Source: Distichodus sexfasciatus
Lineage: Eukaryota > Chordata > Actinopteri > Characiformes > Distichodontidae
Assembly: GCA_032718565.1 (NCBI GenBank)
Contig: JAVGVS010000013.1
Span: forward strand, 2,898,373 to 2,962,372
DNA: 64,000 nucleotides
Reading direction: 5' to 3'
Shown: positions 11,979-24,767 of the stretch, piece after piece
How the letters are laid out: every line of letters starts with the position of its first letter
Position numbering within the stretch: the first letter of the stretch is position 1
Program-made: the position numbers and the translations under genes
Notes under the pieces: generated by a model
Told to the model about the DNA's origin: nothing
Seen by the model: the letters and a program-made list of their open reading frames with translations, nothing else
Database searches by the model: none

Positions 11979-12133
11979 CTTCAGCCTGGGTGGCCACCCT
12001 GAGGGGCGGCGAGCTCTCCCCGGGGCCGTGCTTGTTGTGGCCCACCACCCGGAAGACGTACTTGGTGTCTGGCTTGAGGTTCTGCACGGTGACCTGCATC
12101 TCGCCCGGCCGGCTGGTGTTCACTGTCCTCTCC
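11979..12133 (-). CDS. neo1: neo1 exon, second half of FN3 domain 1
   Basis: This 155-nt exon reads (R)ERTVNTSRPGEMQVTVQNL, then KPDTKYVFRVVGHNKHGPGE, then SSPPLRVATQAE. It has the FN3 signature tyrosine and the N-K-H-G-P-G-E-S turn, and GEMQVT.QNL is typical of neogenin rather than DCC. The acceptor is cctgcag ending at 12134, entered in phase 2. The donor is GTAAGC from 11978, leaving phase 1. The split codon completes as GTG (Val) in the next exon. Confidence 0.96.
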
Positions 12134-12462
12134 CTGCAGGATCGGGGCAGAGTTATAAAGAAAATTAAATATATAAATGAAATACGAGACGAGAGAGCAG
12201 CAAAGCTCAGGGCTGACTCGCTGTCTCTAATAAAACCTCGTACACGCTTCTGTTCAGGTTCTTATCAAGCCACCTGATATTACTTGAGTTGAGCAGAAAC
12301 TTTAAACCGCAAAACGAGAGAGAAGATAGAATACAGTTGGCCTTCTGTGTTAAAACTTGTGCACGTGCTAACGCTGTTACTACCCCAAAGCTCATTCATG
12401 TTGGGCCAATTACACGAGGTACTTTAATATTCACATTCACAGCGTTTAGCAGAGGCTATTAT

Positions 12463-12724
12463 GTGAAAGTGAGTGATTATTGCGAACACACCACAGCACA
12501 GCACAGCACACAGTTCACCACAACCAAATGTTTCCTCGGCATTTGACCCATCCATGAAGGAGCGGTGGGCAGCTAACAAGGGCAGCGCCCAGGGAGTAGT
12601 GTTTGGGGACGGTACCTTGAGTACCTGGAGTATCATGAGTACCTCGGCGGTAACTTTACCAGTCTGAGATTCCAACCGACGACCTTCTGATCACGAGGCG
12701 AACGCCCAACCGTTACGCCACCAA
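12463..12724 (-). mobile_element. tRNA-derived SINE copy (left arm of inverted pair)
   Basis: Read on the minus strand it begins GGTGGCGTAACGGTTGGGCG (A-box-like). After a B-box-like stretch (GGTTGGAATCTC) come the body GAGGTACTCATGA and the tail GTGTGTTCGCAATAATCACTC. Confidence 0.75.
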
Positions 12725-12730
12725 CGGGGG

Positions 12731-12962
12731 ACGGTCGCCTCGTGATCAGAAGGTCACAGGTTTGAATCTCAGACCGGTGAAGTTACCACTGAGGTACTCA
12801 TGAGCAAGGTACCGTCCCCAAACACTGCTCCCCGGGCGCTGCCCTTGTTAGCTGCCCACTGCTCCTTCATGGATGGGTCAAATGCAGAGGAAACATCTGG
12901 TTGTAGTTGCGCTGTGTGTTGTGCTGTGTTCACAATGATAAATAATCACTTTTCACTTTCAA
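12731..12962 (+). mobile_element. tRNA-derived SINE copy (right arm of inverted pair)
   Basis: This copy starts at CGGTCGCCTCGTGATCAGAA and continues through the body to the tail, lacking the A-box half. It shares unusual variants (CCTTGTTAGCTGCCCA, CAAACACT) with the left arm. Confidence 0.75.
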
Positions 12963-13126
12963 ATATAACGATACTTCTTGAAATACAAAAGGGTGACCAC
13001 TATGACCACTAAATATTTAACATTATATCTATACAACATATTATGTTTATATAAAGTCTCCCCTATAAAGACCCCCGCTGTAGCTGTAAATGCCTCATTA
13101 AGTGTCACCGTTTAGCCGCGTCTTAC

Positions 13127-13355
13127 CGTTTGCCTCCCTCCAGGCCGTAGTAGACGGAGTAGGTGATGTCGTCTCCGTGGGGCTCCAGCGGCAGACGCCA
13201 GGAGAGTTTGATGAAGCGGGTGGAGACCAGCGATGCCACCACGTCGCGGGGGGCCGAGGGTGTGGGGCCTCCTCCTCCTCCTCCTCCTTCTGCCGAGCCT
13301 GGTGTTACATGGTCAGTAGTGGCACGGGTCAGTGCGGGTGAGGGGGAGGGCATGG
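13127..13355 (-). CDS. neo1: neo1 exon, Ig-FN3 linker and first half of FN3 domain 1
   Basis: This 229-nt exon begins with a Pro/Ser-rich linker (AMPSPSPALTRATTDHVTPG) that lines up with the neogenin linker containing ATTDHLAP. A run of seven glycines encoded mainly by GGA follows, and then PTPSAPRDVVASLVSTRFIK, LSWRLPLEPHGDDITYSVYY and GLEGGKR, the first strands of FN3-1 with its core Trp. The acceptor is the AG at 13356-13357, entered in phase 1. Its pyrimidine tract is poor, so the exact start is slightly less certain than for other exons. The donor is GTAAGA from 13126, leaving phase 2. Confidence 0.93.
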
Positions 13356-13450
13356 CTACATCTTAAAAGGAGTGAGTGGATGAGTGAAGCGAGGGAGTGA
13401 GAGAGGAGTGTGTATGAAGAAGCATGAAGAAGGTGGGGGGGTGGAGTGGG

Positions 13451-13497
13451 GTGAAGAGGAGGAGGAGGAGGAGGAGGAGGAGGAGGGGAGGGAGGGA
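13451..13497 (+). repeat. (GGA)n tract
   Basis: A GAGGAGGAG run followed by GGGAGGGAGG, about 100 bp upstream of the FN3-1 exon acceptor on the gene strand, where it reads as CTC/CCT. Confidence 0.85.
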
Positions 13498-14384
13498 GGA
13501 GGGCGGAAAAGCGTAAAGAAAGGACAGCGAAATAAAAAAGACAGAAAAAAAAGAAAAAACAAAAGCATAACAAAAAAGGCATCTGTGATGGGGGATTACA
13601 CAAGATCAACAGAAATATCACAATGGAGAAATCACACAGAAACAAACACGAGAACAAAATGGACTGACGAGCGTGACTAGAGCTGGAGGGGACAAAAAGA
13701 AACGACTAGGAGGAAGAAATTATGGAGATTGAATGACAGGAGACGTTTCAGTAATGCACGATTTGTAAAGCACTACAAAGACAGTTTAGCTTCTGAACCT
13801 GGGATAGAGCCAAGGTCAGAACATGGCGCCGATCATGCATGGATCAGGGCACTGGGATCGATAACGTCTCAAATAGCTGGACGAGGTCGTAGGGTTGATC
13901 TATGGAGCCGATCTGTAAATTCGTGCACGTTAAATCTGTTCTGCATGGGAAGTGGCACCGCGGTAAAGCTGGTTTATTGTTCCACATTCAGGCTAATTCC
14001 TACATATTGTTCCGTTGAGGCTTAGAACAAACATGCCAACACTACGACCCCGAAAACACATCACACCATTAGACTGCTTAATTTCCTTAACAACACCAGC
14101 TCTCGCTCACAATCTGTGGTCCTGATGGTTTTAGCGCCACAGGATTAGGGACCGTCACCAAATTACACAACTGTGTTTAAACGAGTAATTTTTGAGATGT
14201 TATTTTAATAATAAATAATTTAGCATATACATATGGGTGTGTAATTATTACAAGGTTTTAGTTGGAAAACAGTATTTAAGTCAAGTATTTCCTTAAGCAT
14301 GACAATAATCTCAGTCATGTATTCAGACATTTTTTAAGCAGTCCCTTCAGGATGTCACAGGCCTTTTTTGTTGCTTAAAGTTCC

Positions 14385-14825
14385 TCATTTTGCCGCAGCT
14401 CTTTCTAAAAAACTGTTGAAAGCTGCTGTGTTTTTAGGCGTTTTCTTGCATGAAAGTTGCGGAAAGAAGTTGTGATTTTCTCCTTTTTATGATTTATTAA
14501 CAATTCATTAAAATCCGGGTAACAAAACCCGCGAAGTGTCCGGTGTTGGCGCCTGCCAGAATCACTCCGCTTTCAGCGCCAGCAATCTGGAATTAGAGCT
14601 CTGCTCGTGACGATATGGATTCTGGCGTTCGAATAATCACTGACAAGAACCACTATTATTTATGTTAACCTCTAAGCATTTAGTTATTTTTGAAGGTAAA
14701 TGTGCGGCGTTTTTATCACAACTGCGTTTCCTGTGTCTTCCAAATGTAACAAGGAAGTGAAATCTTGCTGACGTATTTGCATTAATAATTGCGATCGCGA
14801 CGTCGCGAAATCCTGGAGGGTCTGA
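14385..14825 (+). repeat. dispersed repeat with GCGATCG core, copy 2
   Basis: The longest forward copy, ending TAATTGCGATCGCGACGTCG and CGAAATCCTGGAGGGTCTGA. It is probably a non-autonomous DNA element, but its ends are not resolved. Confidence 0.55.
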
Positions 14826-16131
14826 TTAAGCTTATCGGATTGTGTCGTATCAGCAGATATCCAAATTTACAATATCGGCATTGTATCGAACACGATAAAA
14901 GTGGTATCATGCCATGTTTAGTCTTAATAGCTACTATACGTCCACATTCGTGCAGCGTTTCCACATACTTTACACCCACACGTAACATATGTCTCATTCA
15001 GAGCTCTGGAATAATCTGTGGTCAGACATGAGCATGCCGCACTCCCGTTTTCCACCGACGGGGCGAAATCCGAGATCTTGAGAAACGTGCCTTTGCCGTT
15101 TGTTTGAGTGTGGTGGATGTTGGCAGTGGAGCGATTCCAAATATGCATAAAATAAACTAAATTATATGAAAGCCAAGGCGCCTTTCTCCTCGTTACGGCT
15201 TTAAATCACTCAACTAGAAAAGTCGTCTTTTGGTCCGGTATCGTTTAATTGCTTCATTTTGGTTCAAAAAAATACGAGCAGGTAGGAAATATGACTCGAA
15301 GCCCGAAGCTGGAATCTCAGTAGAGGACAAAATGGACCGAAAAAATGATTTGCACACATCACTCAAGGTATAAGTACAGTTCTCGGGTTCCAAAAAGTGG
15401 GTAAAAACATCTTTATAACGTATCACGGTGGAACTCGTCGTACCAAATCTCAGCCAGTATCAACTAAACCGGCCTGTGTGGTTTCTCTAGGAGTTTGTGG
15501 GACAATCCGAAAAAATACACTGCAGAACTAAGCACAAGGGTGTATTTGGGGAAAAAGCATGAGACACATGATAGTGATGAATAAACTGTTTATATGGTCC
15601 TGGTGAACAGACATGTTCTCCTCATAAACAGACGAGACCACAGTAATACACTTTATCCCCCCCCCACTGCTGACAACAACGCTCCACAAAAGAATCACGA
15701 TTTTATTGTCCGAGCTAAAGCCGCGTTTGAGTCGTAATGTCCAATTCGGAAGATTACTGGGCATTAGGACGAAATGACTGATGACGGCAAGCTGTAAAAA
15801 ACATATTAAGGGTGAGCTCCATTAGCCTACAGCTTTCTCTAAATGATATGACCCATTAGGCAGAGAGCAAATTAAACAGTAGCTGCAATTTAATTACATA
15901 ATTACAGGATTCTAGCCGCAAAACTCGGCGGAAAAGTATGATGTTCGGCATTCATCTTCTTCAGTATGGGTGGCTGTGTGTGTGTGTTTCAGTTCAGCCT
16001 TCCAACTGTCCTCGGGCATGCTGACTGGTCAGTACCTTACTTTCTCTGTTCGAGAATTGCATTGTGGCAGCATGACATATGACAGAGACAGTATTGAAGA
16101 GCAGGGTTTTTTCTCGTATATGGTTTATATA

Positions 16132-16744
16132 TGTGACCCTCCCAACAAAACCAATTAAACATATAAATTTTTCCAAGTAAGGTTATGTTTTCATGAAAGG
16201 CATAAATCAAGCTTCACTTGATATCTACCATCAAATGCGTTGGACGACATATGACTGAGATATAACATTCAAAGGGTCGGGTTTCTCCTGTCACGCCCGA
16301 GTGAGAAGCAATCTGCCTTTAGAGTTGACTATCGCCATGCTTGCTGCAAGGCAACTTAGTCGCGGTCGTGACTCGTTTGCATTCACGGTAGCCTCGCTGC
16401 ATTCCACAGCCACGGATAGCCTACCTCGTTAGGTTAACTGAACTCGGGAGCGGAGATGGATTCGGAGAAATATCTTCCGGCGAGTCAACCCAGTGGTTCG
16501 CGTAAATATTGATGGCGGTCAAAACAGGGAAACTTTTAACATTCTGCTGGGAATTGAATTCCTCACCTCAAGAAAGTTTTTTAGGATGGAAAGGGTAAGT
16601 TTTTCAGCCAAATTTATTCACAACAGTACAGTATAGACCTTCCACTGTTTCAAAACACTAAAAACTAAAAATCCAAAATTTTACCCCACGCAACATAAAA
16701 GCTCGTTTTTCTTGGAAACCTCCAAGCGACTGGTTTTGGTCACA
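16132..16744 (+). mobile_element. 640-bp TIR transposon copy 3 (degraded)
   Basis: The order of family segments is intact, but many small deletions and replacements interrupt it (for example around 16330-16370). Both terminal repeats are damaged. The inner third from 16560 onward is nearly intact. Confidence 0.82.
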
Positions 16745-16821
16745 TATTTTCATATCAGAATGTTCTTTAACTGTCCGCAGTCTCAGGCATGACTCATTTC
16801 AGTGGATGCTGTACTTGTCTT

Positions 16822-16940
16822 TAGAGGTGTGAACCTTCACTGGCCTCACAATTCAATTACGATTATTAGGTCAACGTTTCAATTCGATACATCTCGACGC
16901 ATCGCATCAGTTTTTTCTACATTACTTCACACTGCTTAAG
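16822..16940. mobile_element. left end of the 1.5-kb MITE type
   Basis: Matches the first about 120 bp of the element at 1463-2000 (TAGAGGTGTGAAC, then TACATTACTTCACA) and then stops. Confidence 0.5.
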
Positions 16941-18460
16941 TCATTTGTTCGTTAAACTAAAATCCAGCCGAACAAAGGTGAGGGTAAAGTCTAAAATCCC
17001 AAGTCTACAAGTGTTCGGTGTGTTTTCAGTCTCATCATTTCCTGTCCTGAAGGCACCAAACACACGCGGCAACACATGGCGGCAAACGGCGGAAGATTCA
17101 TTCCCGTTCTATTCATAGAAGCAGAGAGCGATCGCTAGCATCGTCGGAACAGATGGTAGAAGTGTCTTATTAATGGCAGGCATTACAGCTTAGTGGGAAA
17201 AGGTCATCAAACTGCATGGAAAAGAAAACTCAAAATGGAAAAAGCTTCGAGCGCAAACTGTTTATCCGAAAAAGTTAGAAGGACTTTTTAGACCGTTTTC
17301 CCCATAAATAAATGGACATGTACATCAGAGATTACTTTAAGTGATGAAGAAAAATAGTCGTTTTAGATCCACTTCATTAAAAAAGGGAACCAACCAAAAG
17401 CACTCAAATATTGCATTTGCTGTTAGATGCTAAAAAAAATCTTGACTCTGACTTCAAGCCCTTCACTTTACGCCACGTTAATAGATCTTGCGTGGCCCGA
17501 GTGAAGCTCAGAATCGAGAGATGCTGGAAACGGAGACCTCAATATGCAGAGAAATTGGTATGAATCATTACTGAAACAACCAGACCAAGGACAAATTCAC
17601 TTCGGGGACAGAGTTTACAAGAGTTTCAGGGCAAGAATAATATTGGTGTGAACACTACTGTTACCTCACCCTCAAATGAAGTCACCCTTGTGGTCCCTGG
17701 AGAAACCTTTCCTGTCATATCTCCTTTTCAAGTTTCATGTTCTTTCTCCGCTCCTTTACTGATAACATCAAGCAAGGCTGATTCTGACAACTGTGACATT
17801 TGCAGAATCTCTTGATCAGTGCACAAAAGCTAAAAGCTCAGTGCACAAGTGGCCGGCGTCTGAATGAAGAGATGTAAGTGAATCAAATGGCACATCTCTC
17901 GGAAACAAGCCCTCTTTGTCAAGACTGTCAGTTTTTTTGTGCAGTCAGCTGCTTAAGCTGTCGCCCTCGACACCACGCTCGCTTTTCATTCATTAATCTG
18001 CGGTATCTTAAGCACTTCCTGCAGAGCTACTGAGAACTGCCACTGTACTTCACCTTCTCCTAGGACTTGGCAACAGAAAAATACAAGCTGCCATGTGTGG
18101 TGAAGCAGATTGAAGAACTACGGCAAACAAACTGAGCTAAGAGCAGATCTTTCATCGTTCACAGCTAATTAAATCATCTCGTTCAAAAGCGTGCAGAAGA
18201 TATTAGCAAAGAAAAGCAAGAAAAAGGACAAAACTGGAGTATTCTGAAGACGCTTAAGAAAAGAACATGACGTACAAGGGCAACCACAAGCAATAAACTA
18301 TAGTTCAAGTCTGGAGACGCCACAAGATCGGTTTCTTGCGCTGGAAAATCCAAGTTCAAATCTTACAGAAAAAAATGGAGCTGTCTAACATTAAATCTTT
18401 ACACCAGAATACAATACATCTCACTGACAAGATAGAGTACTATGTAGTTGTCACTATAAA

Positions 18461-18622
18461 CAGGGGTAGGCCACTCCAGTCCTGGAGGTCCGGTGTCCTG
18501 GATGTCTTCCATCCTACCTGATCAGTCTCTTCTGGTGGTTATCTACCTGAGACCAGGTGTGAATGTTCTGAAGTCCAGCAGGATGGAAAACCTCCAGTAC
18601 ACTGGACTTGCAAGACCGGAGG
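18461..18622. mobile_element. short MITE starting CAGGGGTAGGCCACTCCAGT
   Basis: The left end matches a very common teleost MITE terminus. The right end (CTCCAGTACACTGGACTTG) is an eroded inverted copy. No coding. Confidence 0.5.
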
Positions 18623-20308
18623 TGCTACTCATGCAATAAAACATGTTGTGGACTCCTGGCTTTAAACGCAACTCGGTCTGACTTGCTGTGGTTTGGTTTT
18701 GCGCCATTCTCCTTCTCCACTGGGTTCGTCAAACATCAACTTGGCAAACGTCATGAATATGGGAGGATAAGGATGACGGATGCCTCTTATTGAGATTAAA
18801 TGCATGGAAGCTCCTCTCTCTCTCGATGGGGAAAAAGATGAAGGACTCAATCTCCCTGCAGACGTCTTGCTCCCCTGGCCCGAGAGATAAAAGAGGGCTC
18901 ACTGGGGCGTTTCTGGGAAGATCCAGGCTTCACAATGGGATACGCTGCCCAGCAAGAGAGCGAGGGATTATGGGTCTCAGCGTAGTCCTGGCAGGGGACA
19001 TCCTGCATGTAAGCTGGAGAGGCAGAAGCCCATCTGGCGTGGACCCTCAACAACCTCCCTACCCTGCAGATAGTCCACAGGAGCACTAGGCCAGTGGGCT
19101 TGCCTTCTTCACATGCATTTTTATTCCAAAATCCACATTTCCAAATGTAAAATCAATTTGAACAACCAAAAAGGAGTGCAGGGTACTTGAGTGTAGCACC
19201 TCCTGAATGAACCAGGTTCTACTGCCTTGTCAAGCACCAGCTAAATGCTTTTCCGAAGGTTCAGACTGGATGTTGCGTTTGCCAAATTTAATTTTCCACC
19301 ACAGATCCCCAGTAATTGGCTTTGTTCCAGGGCGGTACTACTATGCCATGCTTGACTGAACTCGTTTGTGGATGCCTGTTAGCCGCTTTTGTTATGAGGG
19401 TTCTTATAGGGAATATTTTAATGCAATATTTTGTGGAAAAATCACAAACTCAATCCTTATGAAGAGAGAAGTCATTGTCTTTATACTCCAGCTGAAAGAG
19501 GATCCTTCGTTATCACTTCTGGGGCGACATTCTTGTCAAAGGCAAGGGCAAAGGCAACTATAACAAGCATGTCGAAGAGTGCTTTTGTAAGGCACAAAAC
19601 TGTTCTCACCCGCAGGTTTCTACAGCACACGTGGCTCTGACAGCACGGCTTATTTAAGAGCAAGGCCAGTGTGCGGTCAGCGCTACAGATGGAAGGTAGG
19701 GAGCCACTTTTCAAGGCGCGGGGCCACTTTGTGTCAACAGTCAAATGTCTTCTCAAGAAAGCTTCAAACCCTTTTAAAAACGGCGTCCTGTCAGAAGAGG
19801 ACCACAGGCCTGCCGCACTTTGCGCTGACAGCTGAAGGTGTGTACATGACACGTTACTCCGAAAGAGCTGATACCAGGCACGTGGCGATACTGAGAGCGT
19901 TTCTCCACCACTTTTGACACGGTGACCTCCACCAGACGCCCTCTATACGAGCGGAGAAAAGAGCTATACTTAAGTCAGCGGGGAGCGGTATATCTGTCTT
20001 TAGACCCATACCGCTTCTCCTTGAAGAGGATATGTCAGGTTAGTGAAGAAATCACTTGTTCCGTCAGCGGCCTTCGATGTAAGCTCCCGACAATCCATTT
20101 GTAAACTCGTGCTCCTGGTGTTGGCTTTCCGGCAGAGCTAGCAGAAACAGAAAGGGTCAAACGTAGAACTGATGAAGCTGTACAGAAATGCTGGAGGACG
20201 GCAAATCAAGCAGTACAACAACTCGGCTGAGAGTCGCAAGGAATTTACTTCAGGTCTTGTTCCATACCTGCTGGGTCTGCTGGTATTATAACTCTTAACT
20301 ATACTTGT

Positions 20309-20497
20309 AATGACACAGCACAGCACACCAGTTCACCACAACGAAATGTAACCTGTGAATCTGACCCATTTGTGAAGGAGCAGTGGGCAGCTGCACATGG
20401 GCAGCACCCGGGGAGCAGCGCTTGAGCAGTATCTTGCTCATGAGTACCTCAGTGTTACCTTCACCAGTCCCGGACCTTCTGATCAGTGACCAGTTGC
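20309..20497 (-). mobile_element. tRNA-derived SINE copy, 5'-truncated
   Basis: Tail, body and part of the head (CTGATCAGTGACC region) are present on the minus strand. The A-box half is gone. Confidence 0.65.
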
Positions 20498-23400
20498 TGT
20501 GGTTATGTCCACTGTAATGACTATGCAACAACATAGATAAACAGACACACAGCAATGCTTGATCTTCATTTTTTGGGAAAAAAATAACGTTTTGGGATAT
20601 GGGTGAGCACCAGCTTGACAGTCCACTAGTGTGGACTTTACCGGAAGCGACGAGAGTGAACAGATGTATGTGACCGCCTGAATTAACACTGTTTTATACT
20701 GTTCTTTCATAACTACTGCAGTAACACATGCACTGTGTTGTCTCGTAAGGAACCGGTTCACGTTGCCCAGCACTTGTAAAGATATTTGAGCTTATTAAGA
20801 GGCTCAAAGTGCATTAAGCACGTTAGCGTTACATTCGTCAGGGTGCGAACACTAGAAGGAGCATAAGTCAGTGTAGGCAGCACCAATTTTTGTCGCTACT
20901 GACATCACTCCGTGACACCGAACAATAGAGCTTAATGTTGAAATTGACAGAAATTCTCCTTTAATGTCTAAAGAACTGGGGGGTCCAATCTTGAATTAGC
21001 CTTAAAGCTGGAGCAGGAAAAGTAACCGTAGCAACACTGTTGGGCCCCTGACAAGTCGCTTAATTTCAAGGTGCTCCCATTCACTGACATGATGGGCGGT
21101 CCCATCATCCAATGCACTGGATAAACTGATAAATGGCATACATTTAAGCAATTCTGGAGCTTCTCTCCTTCTGTAGAAAGCTTCTCTTCCGGCTGACCAG
21201 ATCATTGGTCCAGTGGTAGGGCACTCATCTACAGTATGTCCCAAGAGGTTGTCGGTTCAAAGGCAGTTCCTACAACTACTGCGCAAAAGATTCAGAGCTC
21301 ATTTAACCAAAGAACAATGAGAAAAAGCTAGACATGACTTCAGAGGTCATTTATTGCTGCAAATAATGTTTTCTAATGCTTGCACCGGCCTCACAGGCCT
21401 AGTTTAAGAGTTGCATAAAAACAGAAAATCCTCTCAGAGGAGACATTCCCTTTAAGCTTTACAGCTGTGTTGTGCTGTGGCGGCTGTAATAGGCAGAACA
21501 AATGCCAGCGTCATTTATGGAGCCTCGGTGGAGCTGGCCATCCCCAATTCGCACCCTCTGATCCATCACCATGGCAGCCCTCACCGCTGGACACCAGCTA
21601 CTCCTATTCGTCATCACACCCTGTTCGTGTTCAAACTCACTCGACCACACACAGCTTCTGTCAGTCGCTCTACGGCAACTGGGGCTACCCATGGAAGGGG
21701 TTGGCATAGGACTGCTGGGTAAGTGGGCGGGTGCTAAGGGTGGACTGTGGTCAAGGGGAAGTTCCACACACTGTGTGGTCGCAGCAGCTATTGGGTTCCA
21801 ATTCTCTGTAAACATTTTTCCATTTGCTTTTTATCCCACGCGTGCTGAAGGTCCCACAGAGTGACACGGCAGTCCTCTGTTCTCTCTGTAAAAACATATT
21901 TTCACGCTCCATCCATCACCCCTGACCACCAGACCTACAGATTAACCTTGGCGGAAAAGGGGAAATACGGAAGAGATCAATCGGTTGCTAGCAAATGCGG
22001 GTGCGATACGAGGCCTCGAGACACACAAAAAGAAGAGCAAAAGATGAAAAAAGAATGACGATCATCGGGATGCTGTGAGGAGTTACCGGAATAAAAGCTG
22101 ACGAGAAAAACAAGCATTCAGATGCAAATAGCAGGTGCTTTGAATTAATGTGCAGCAAATAAACAAGCTTGAGAAAAGAAAAATAGTGAAACGAGTCTGT
22201 CAGTAACACTCACAGTAATACAGACAAGAGCAGTGTTTATCACATTCTTTATTTTGGAGATCGGTGGCCCAAATTTAGCTAACAACCTCTCTAACACCAA
22301 AAAAACCCACAGAATTCCGGTCTGTTTTAATTTCGCTCGCATGACTAAGTGCGCCAGCACAACGGGCAATTAGGAAGCGTGACAAAAATGTCACTGCGCT
22401 TCACAAAAAGGTGCTGATTCAGAGCCGGAGAGCTCAAATCTGAGCTTAGATTCCAATTAGAATGAATAAAAAGGTGTGAAGACAAGAAGCACTGCATTTT
22501 ATAGTCGTTTGCTGCTTTGTGTCCCTCTCTTTCCTCATCCAAAAACACGACTGCGGTTCTCTCGTCTGGAGAGAAATAAAATCAACACAACAACCGTCGG
22601 CAAAGGCGGAGCTGGCTTTGGGTAATAATGGGTTGTCAAGAGCGTGTGAAAACAACAAAGCGTCTTGAAAAACACCTTGATGGCTCCAGTTATGGGGAGA
22701 AACAGTGGGTTGTGGGTTTTTTTCAGTGATAGATAGACTCCAGCAACAAAAAAAAAATGGCATGAACAATATTCTCCCGGATGCTTATTTAGTGATTTTA
22801 CGACAAACGTGCCACAGTAACTGAGCGCGCTGCCCACTTTGCCGAGTGCCAATCCAGATGGCGGTGATGCCCAGGGCTTAAACAAATGCCTCCAACACAC
22901 AACCCTGGACAGCAGCTCTAAGAACGAGTCGTGCAGATTGAAGCATTTATGTGTAATTCCTTGCAAAGGGACATTGTGGTCCTGAGAGAGTATCCAGAGA
23001 ATATCGCCCTTCATCTCCTACACAATAAAAAGCCACTTGTACATTTTTCACCCCGCAAAGGAACCAGCATGAAAAGGCTCTGAAAATCTTCCCAGCTTCG
23101 TTCCTCAAAGCTGCTGACAATTGCCGGCACGTCAGAGGGATGCTTCCTGCGTATTTTCTCCATTACAATGAACTTGTTGGGAGTTTTTCAGGGTTTGCAG
23201 TTGCCTCCTCCGATCAGACGGCACACAGAGCAGACCGATCCCAACGACGACGGCGCAGCAGCGGACAGGTGGGTCTCATTACGCACTGACCCGTTGTGGC
23301 GCTGGACTTCATTAAGCCAGCGTTGTGTTGCTTCTAGTTTCAACTTGGACGTCCTCCAGTCACGCTGATTATGGCTTCGTCAAGCTTTTTGCAGCGTGTC

Positions 23401-24767
23401 CTGTTGCATCTGCGGATAACTAGCAGATAGGAGCCATACGAGGCTGCGGAACGCGGTTTACTTTTTGGGGTTTTTAGCCGTACTGCAGGCAAAGGGCTCC
23501 AGACGTGATTGTCCTTTCCCTCTTATTCCCTCATCTTCTCTTTTCAGGAACTGAAGTGGTTTTTACAACCACAGAATTCTGTCATGAACCAGAACAGCTA
23601 GGCACCCTTTTTTCAGTCAAGTAAAATTGCCTGGAGGTCTTGGGTTTGGTCCCAGTTTCTGCACCTTCCCATGAAACTCCTGAGAAAAAGACAAGGATCC
23701 TGGAGACTGGGGCCGAGACTAAGTTCATCTGGATGATGGAGATGAAGGTGGAGGTGCAATGGAGGACGAAGGGTTATCTTTAATCGTGGCCCTCAGCTGG
23801 CAGAATAAGAGCATTGCATCACAGCGCAAACACCTGTCAGTTCTCATCCAAACAAGAACAAGAATTCGAATGCAAAGTGAAACGTCTTCAAGAACCTAAA
23901 ATATGAATATGAATATGAATGTGTTTGATGTCTTGTGCAGACATCATTTTGGGAAAAATAAAATGGTTGCTTTTGGTGTGGAAGACTGTGTAGAACTACT
24001 TTTTTCACACTCAAAAAATTATTAATCGATAAGAGAATTGATAAGGAATTGAATTGATAGGCAGAATCGACAATGGCATTAATATCGATCAAATCTTATC
24101 AACTCCCGCCTTTAATTGCAAAGGAGAAGCAAGTATTTGTGGCTGTAACAGTAATTTTTTTTGTAGTTTGCAGCTTGAAAAACTGCTGCTTAAAAGAACA
24201 TATAAACATCTCAGATCCATAACATTCTCACTAATAGTGAATTAACCTTTGTTTCTCCCTCCACTGGCAAAAGATTCATTTCACTAATCCAGCAGCCCAA
24301 ACTCCCAGGTGTCAAAGAGACATTCAGATTAATATGCAGCTCTATTAACATATGATCTCTGACCTTTCAGCTGACGCTGGTTCGGTGTAGATCGTAATGC
24401 CCGGGATTTATGCTAAGTAGCTTAAAGCGCATTCACAAAAGAGGAAAGATGACGTTATACTTTGTTTAATTACCACGGAAGATGATAAAATGCAAGACTG
24501 GGTGATTTAGAGTCTTTAAAACAAGTTTGATAAGCACAGGCTGTGAAATTCTTTAATTCAGTAGTCAACAGCGTGCCAAAAACCTTGACGGCAGTCCAAC
24601 AAGTAGACTACATACGACTGCCCTGTTCCAATGTGTTTCTGACCATCTCTGACCATAATTCAGTTTCGACAAAATGGCAGATGTTGGTAAATGCATTACA
24701 CCCTATAGATCTGATTCTGTTCCAACAACACAGCGTCTGCAGTAAACACACAGTCTATATGACATAC

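Larger units (their letters stand above)
12134..13126 (-). other. neo1 intron within FN3-1
   Basis: This 993-bp intron is half filled by two head-to-head copies of the SINE (12463-12724 and 12731-12962) that form a large inverted repeat. The remainder is AT-rich with nothing else recognised. Confidence 0.85.
13356..24767 (-). other. neo1 intron between Ig4 and FN3-1
   Basis: This 11.4-kb intron holds a GGA tract (13451-13497), a dispersed repeat copy (14385-14825), a degraded transposon copy (16132-16744), a MITE end (16822-16940), a MITE (18461-18622) and a SINE (20309-20497). The stretch around 15795-15915 is rich in ATTA words. Between 17000-18450, 18650-20300 and 20500-24700 I see no gene and no repeat I can name; short ORFs there have no family signature. 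Confidence 0.8.

Noticed and set aside
11686..12277. Open frames on the plus strand over the FN3-1 exon
   Set aside because: They are the antisense shadow of the real exon at 11979-12133.
21190..21270. tRNA-like sequence GGTCCAGTGGTAGGGCACTC and GTTGTCGGTTCAAAGGC
   Set aside because: It resembles a SINE or tRNA head, but the parts are too far from a tRNA fold and no second copy was found to support a repeat call.
22535..23014. 159-codon open frame on the minus strand
   Set aside because: No domain, no splice context and no similarity I recognise. Its length is possible by chance in 64 kb.
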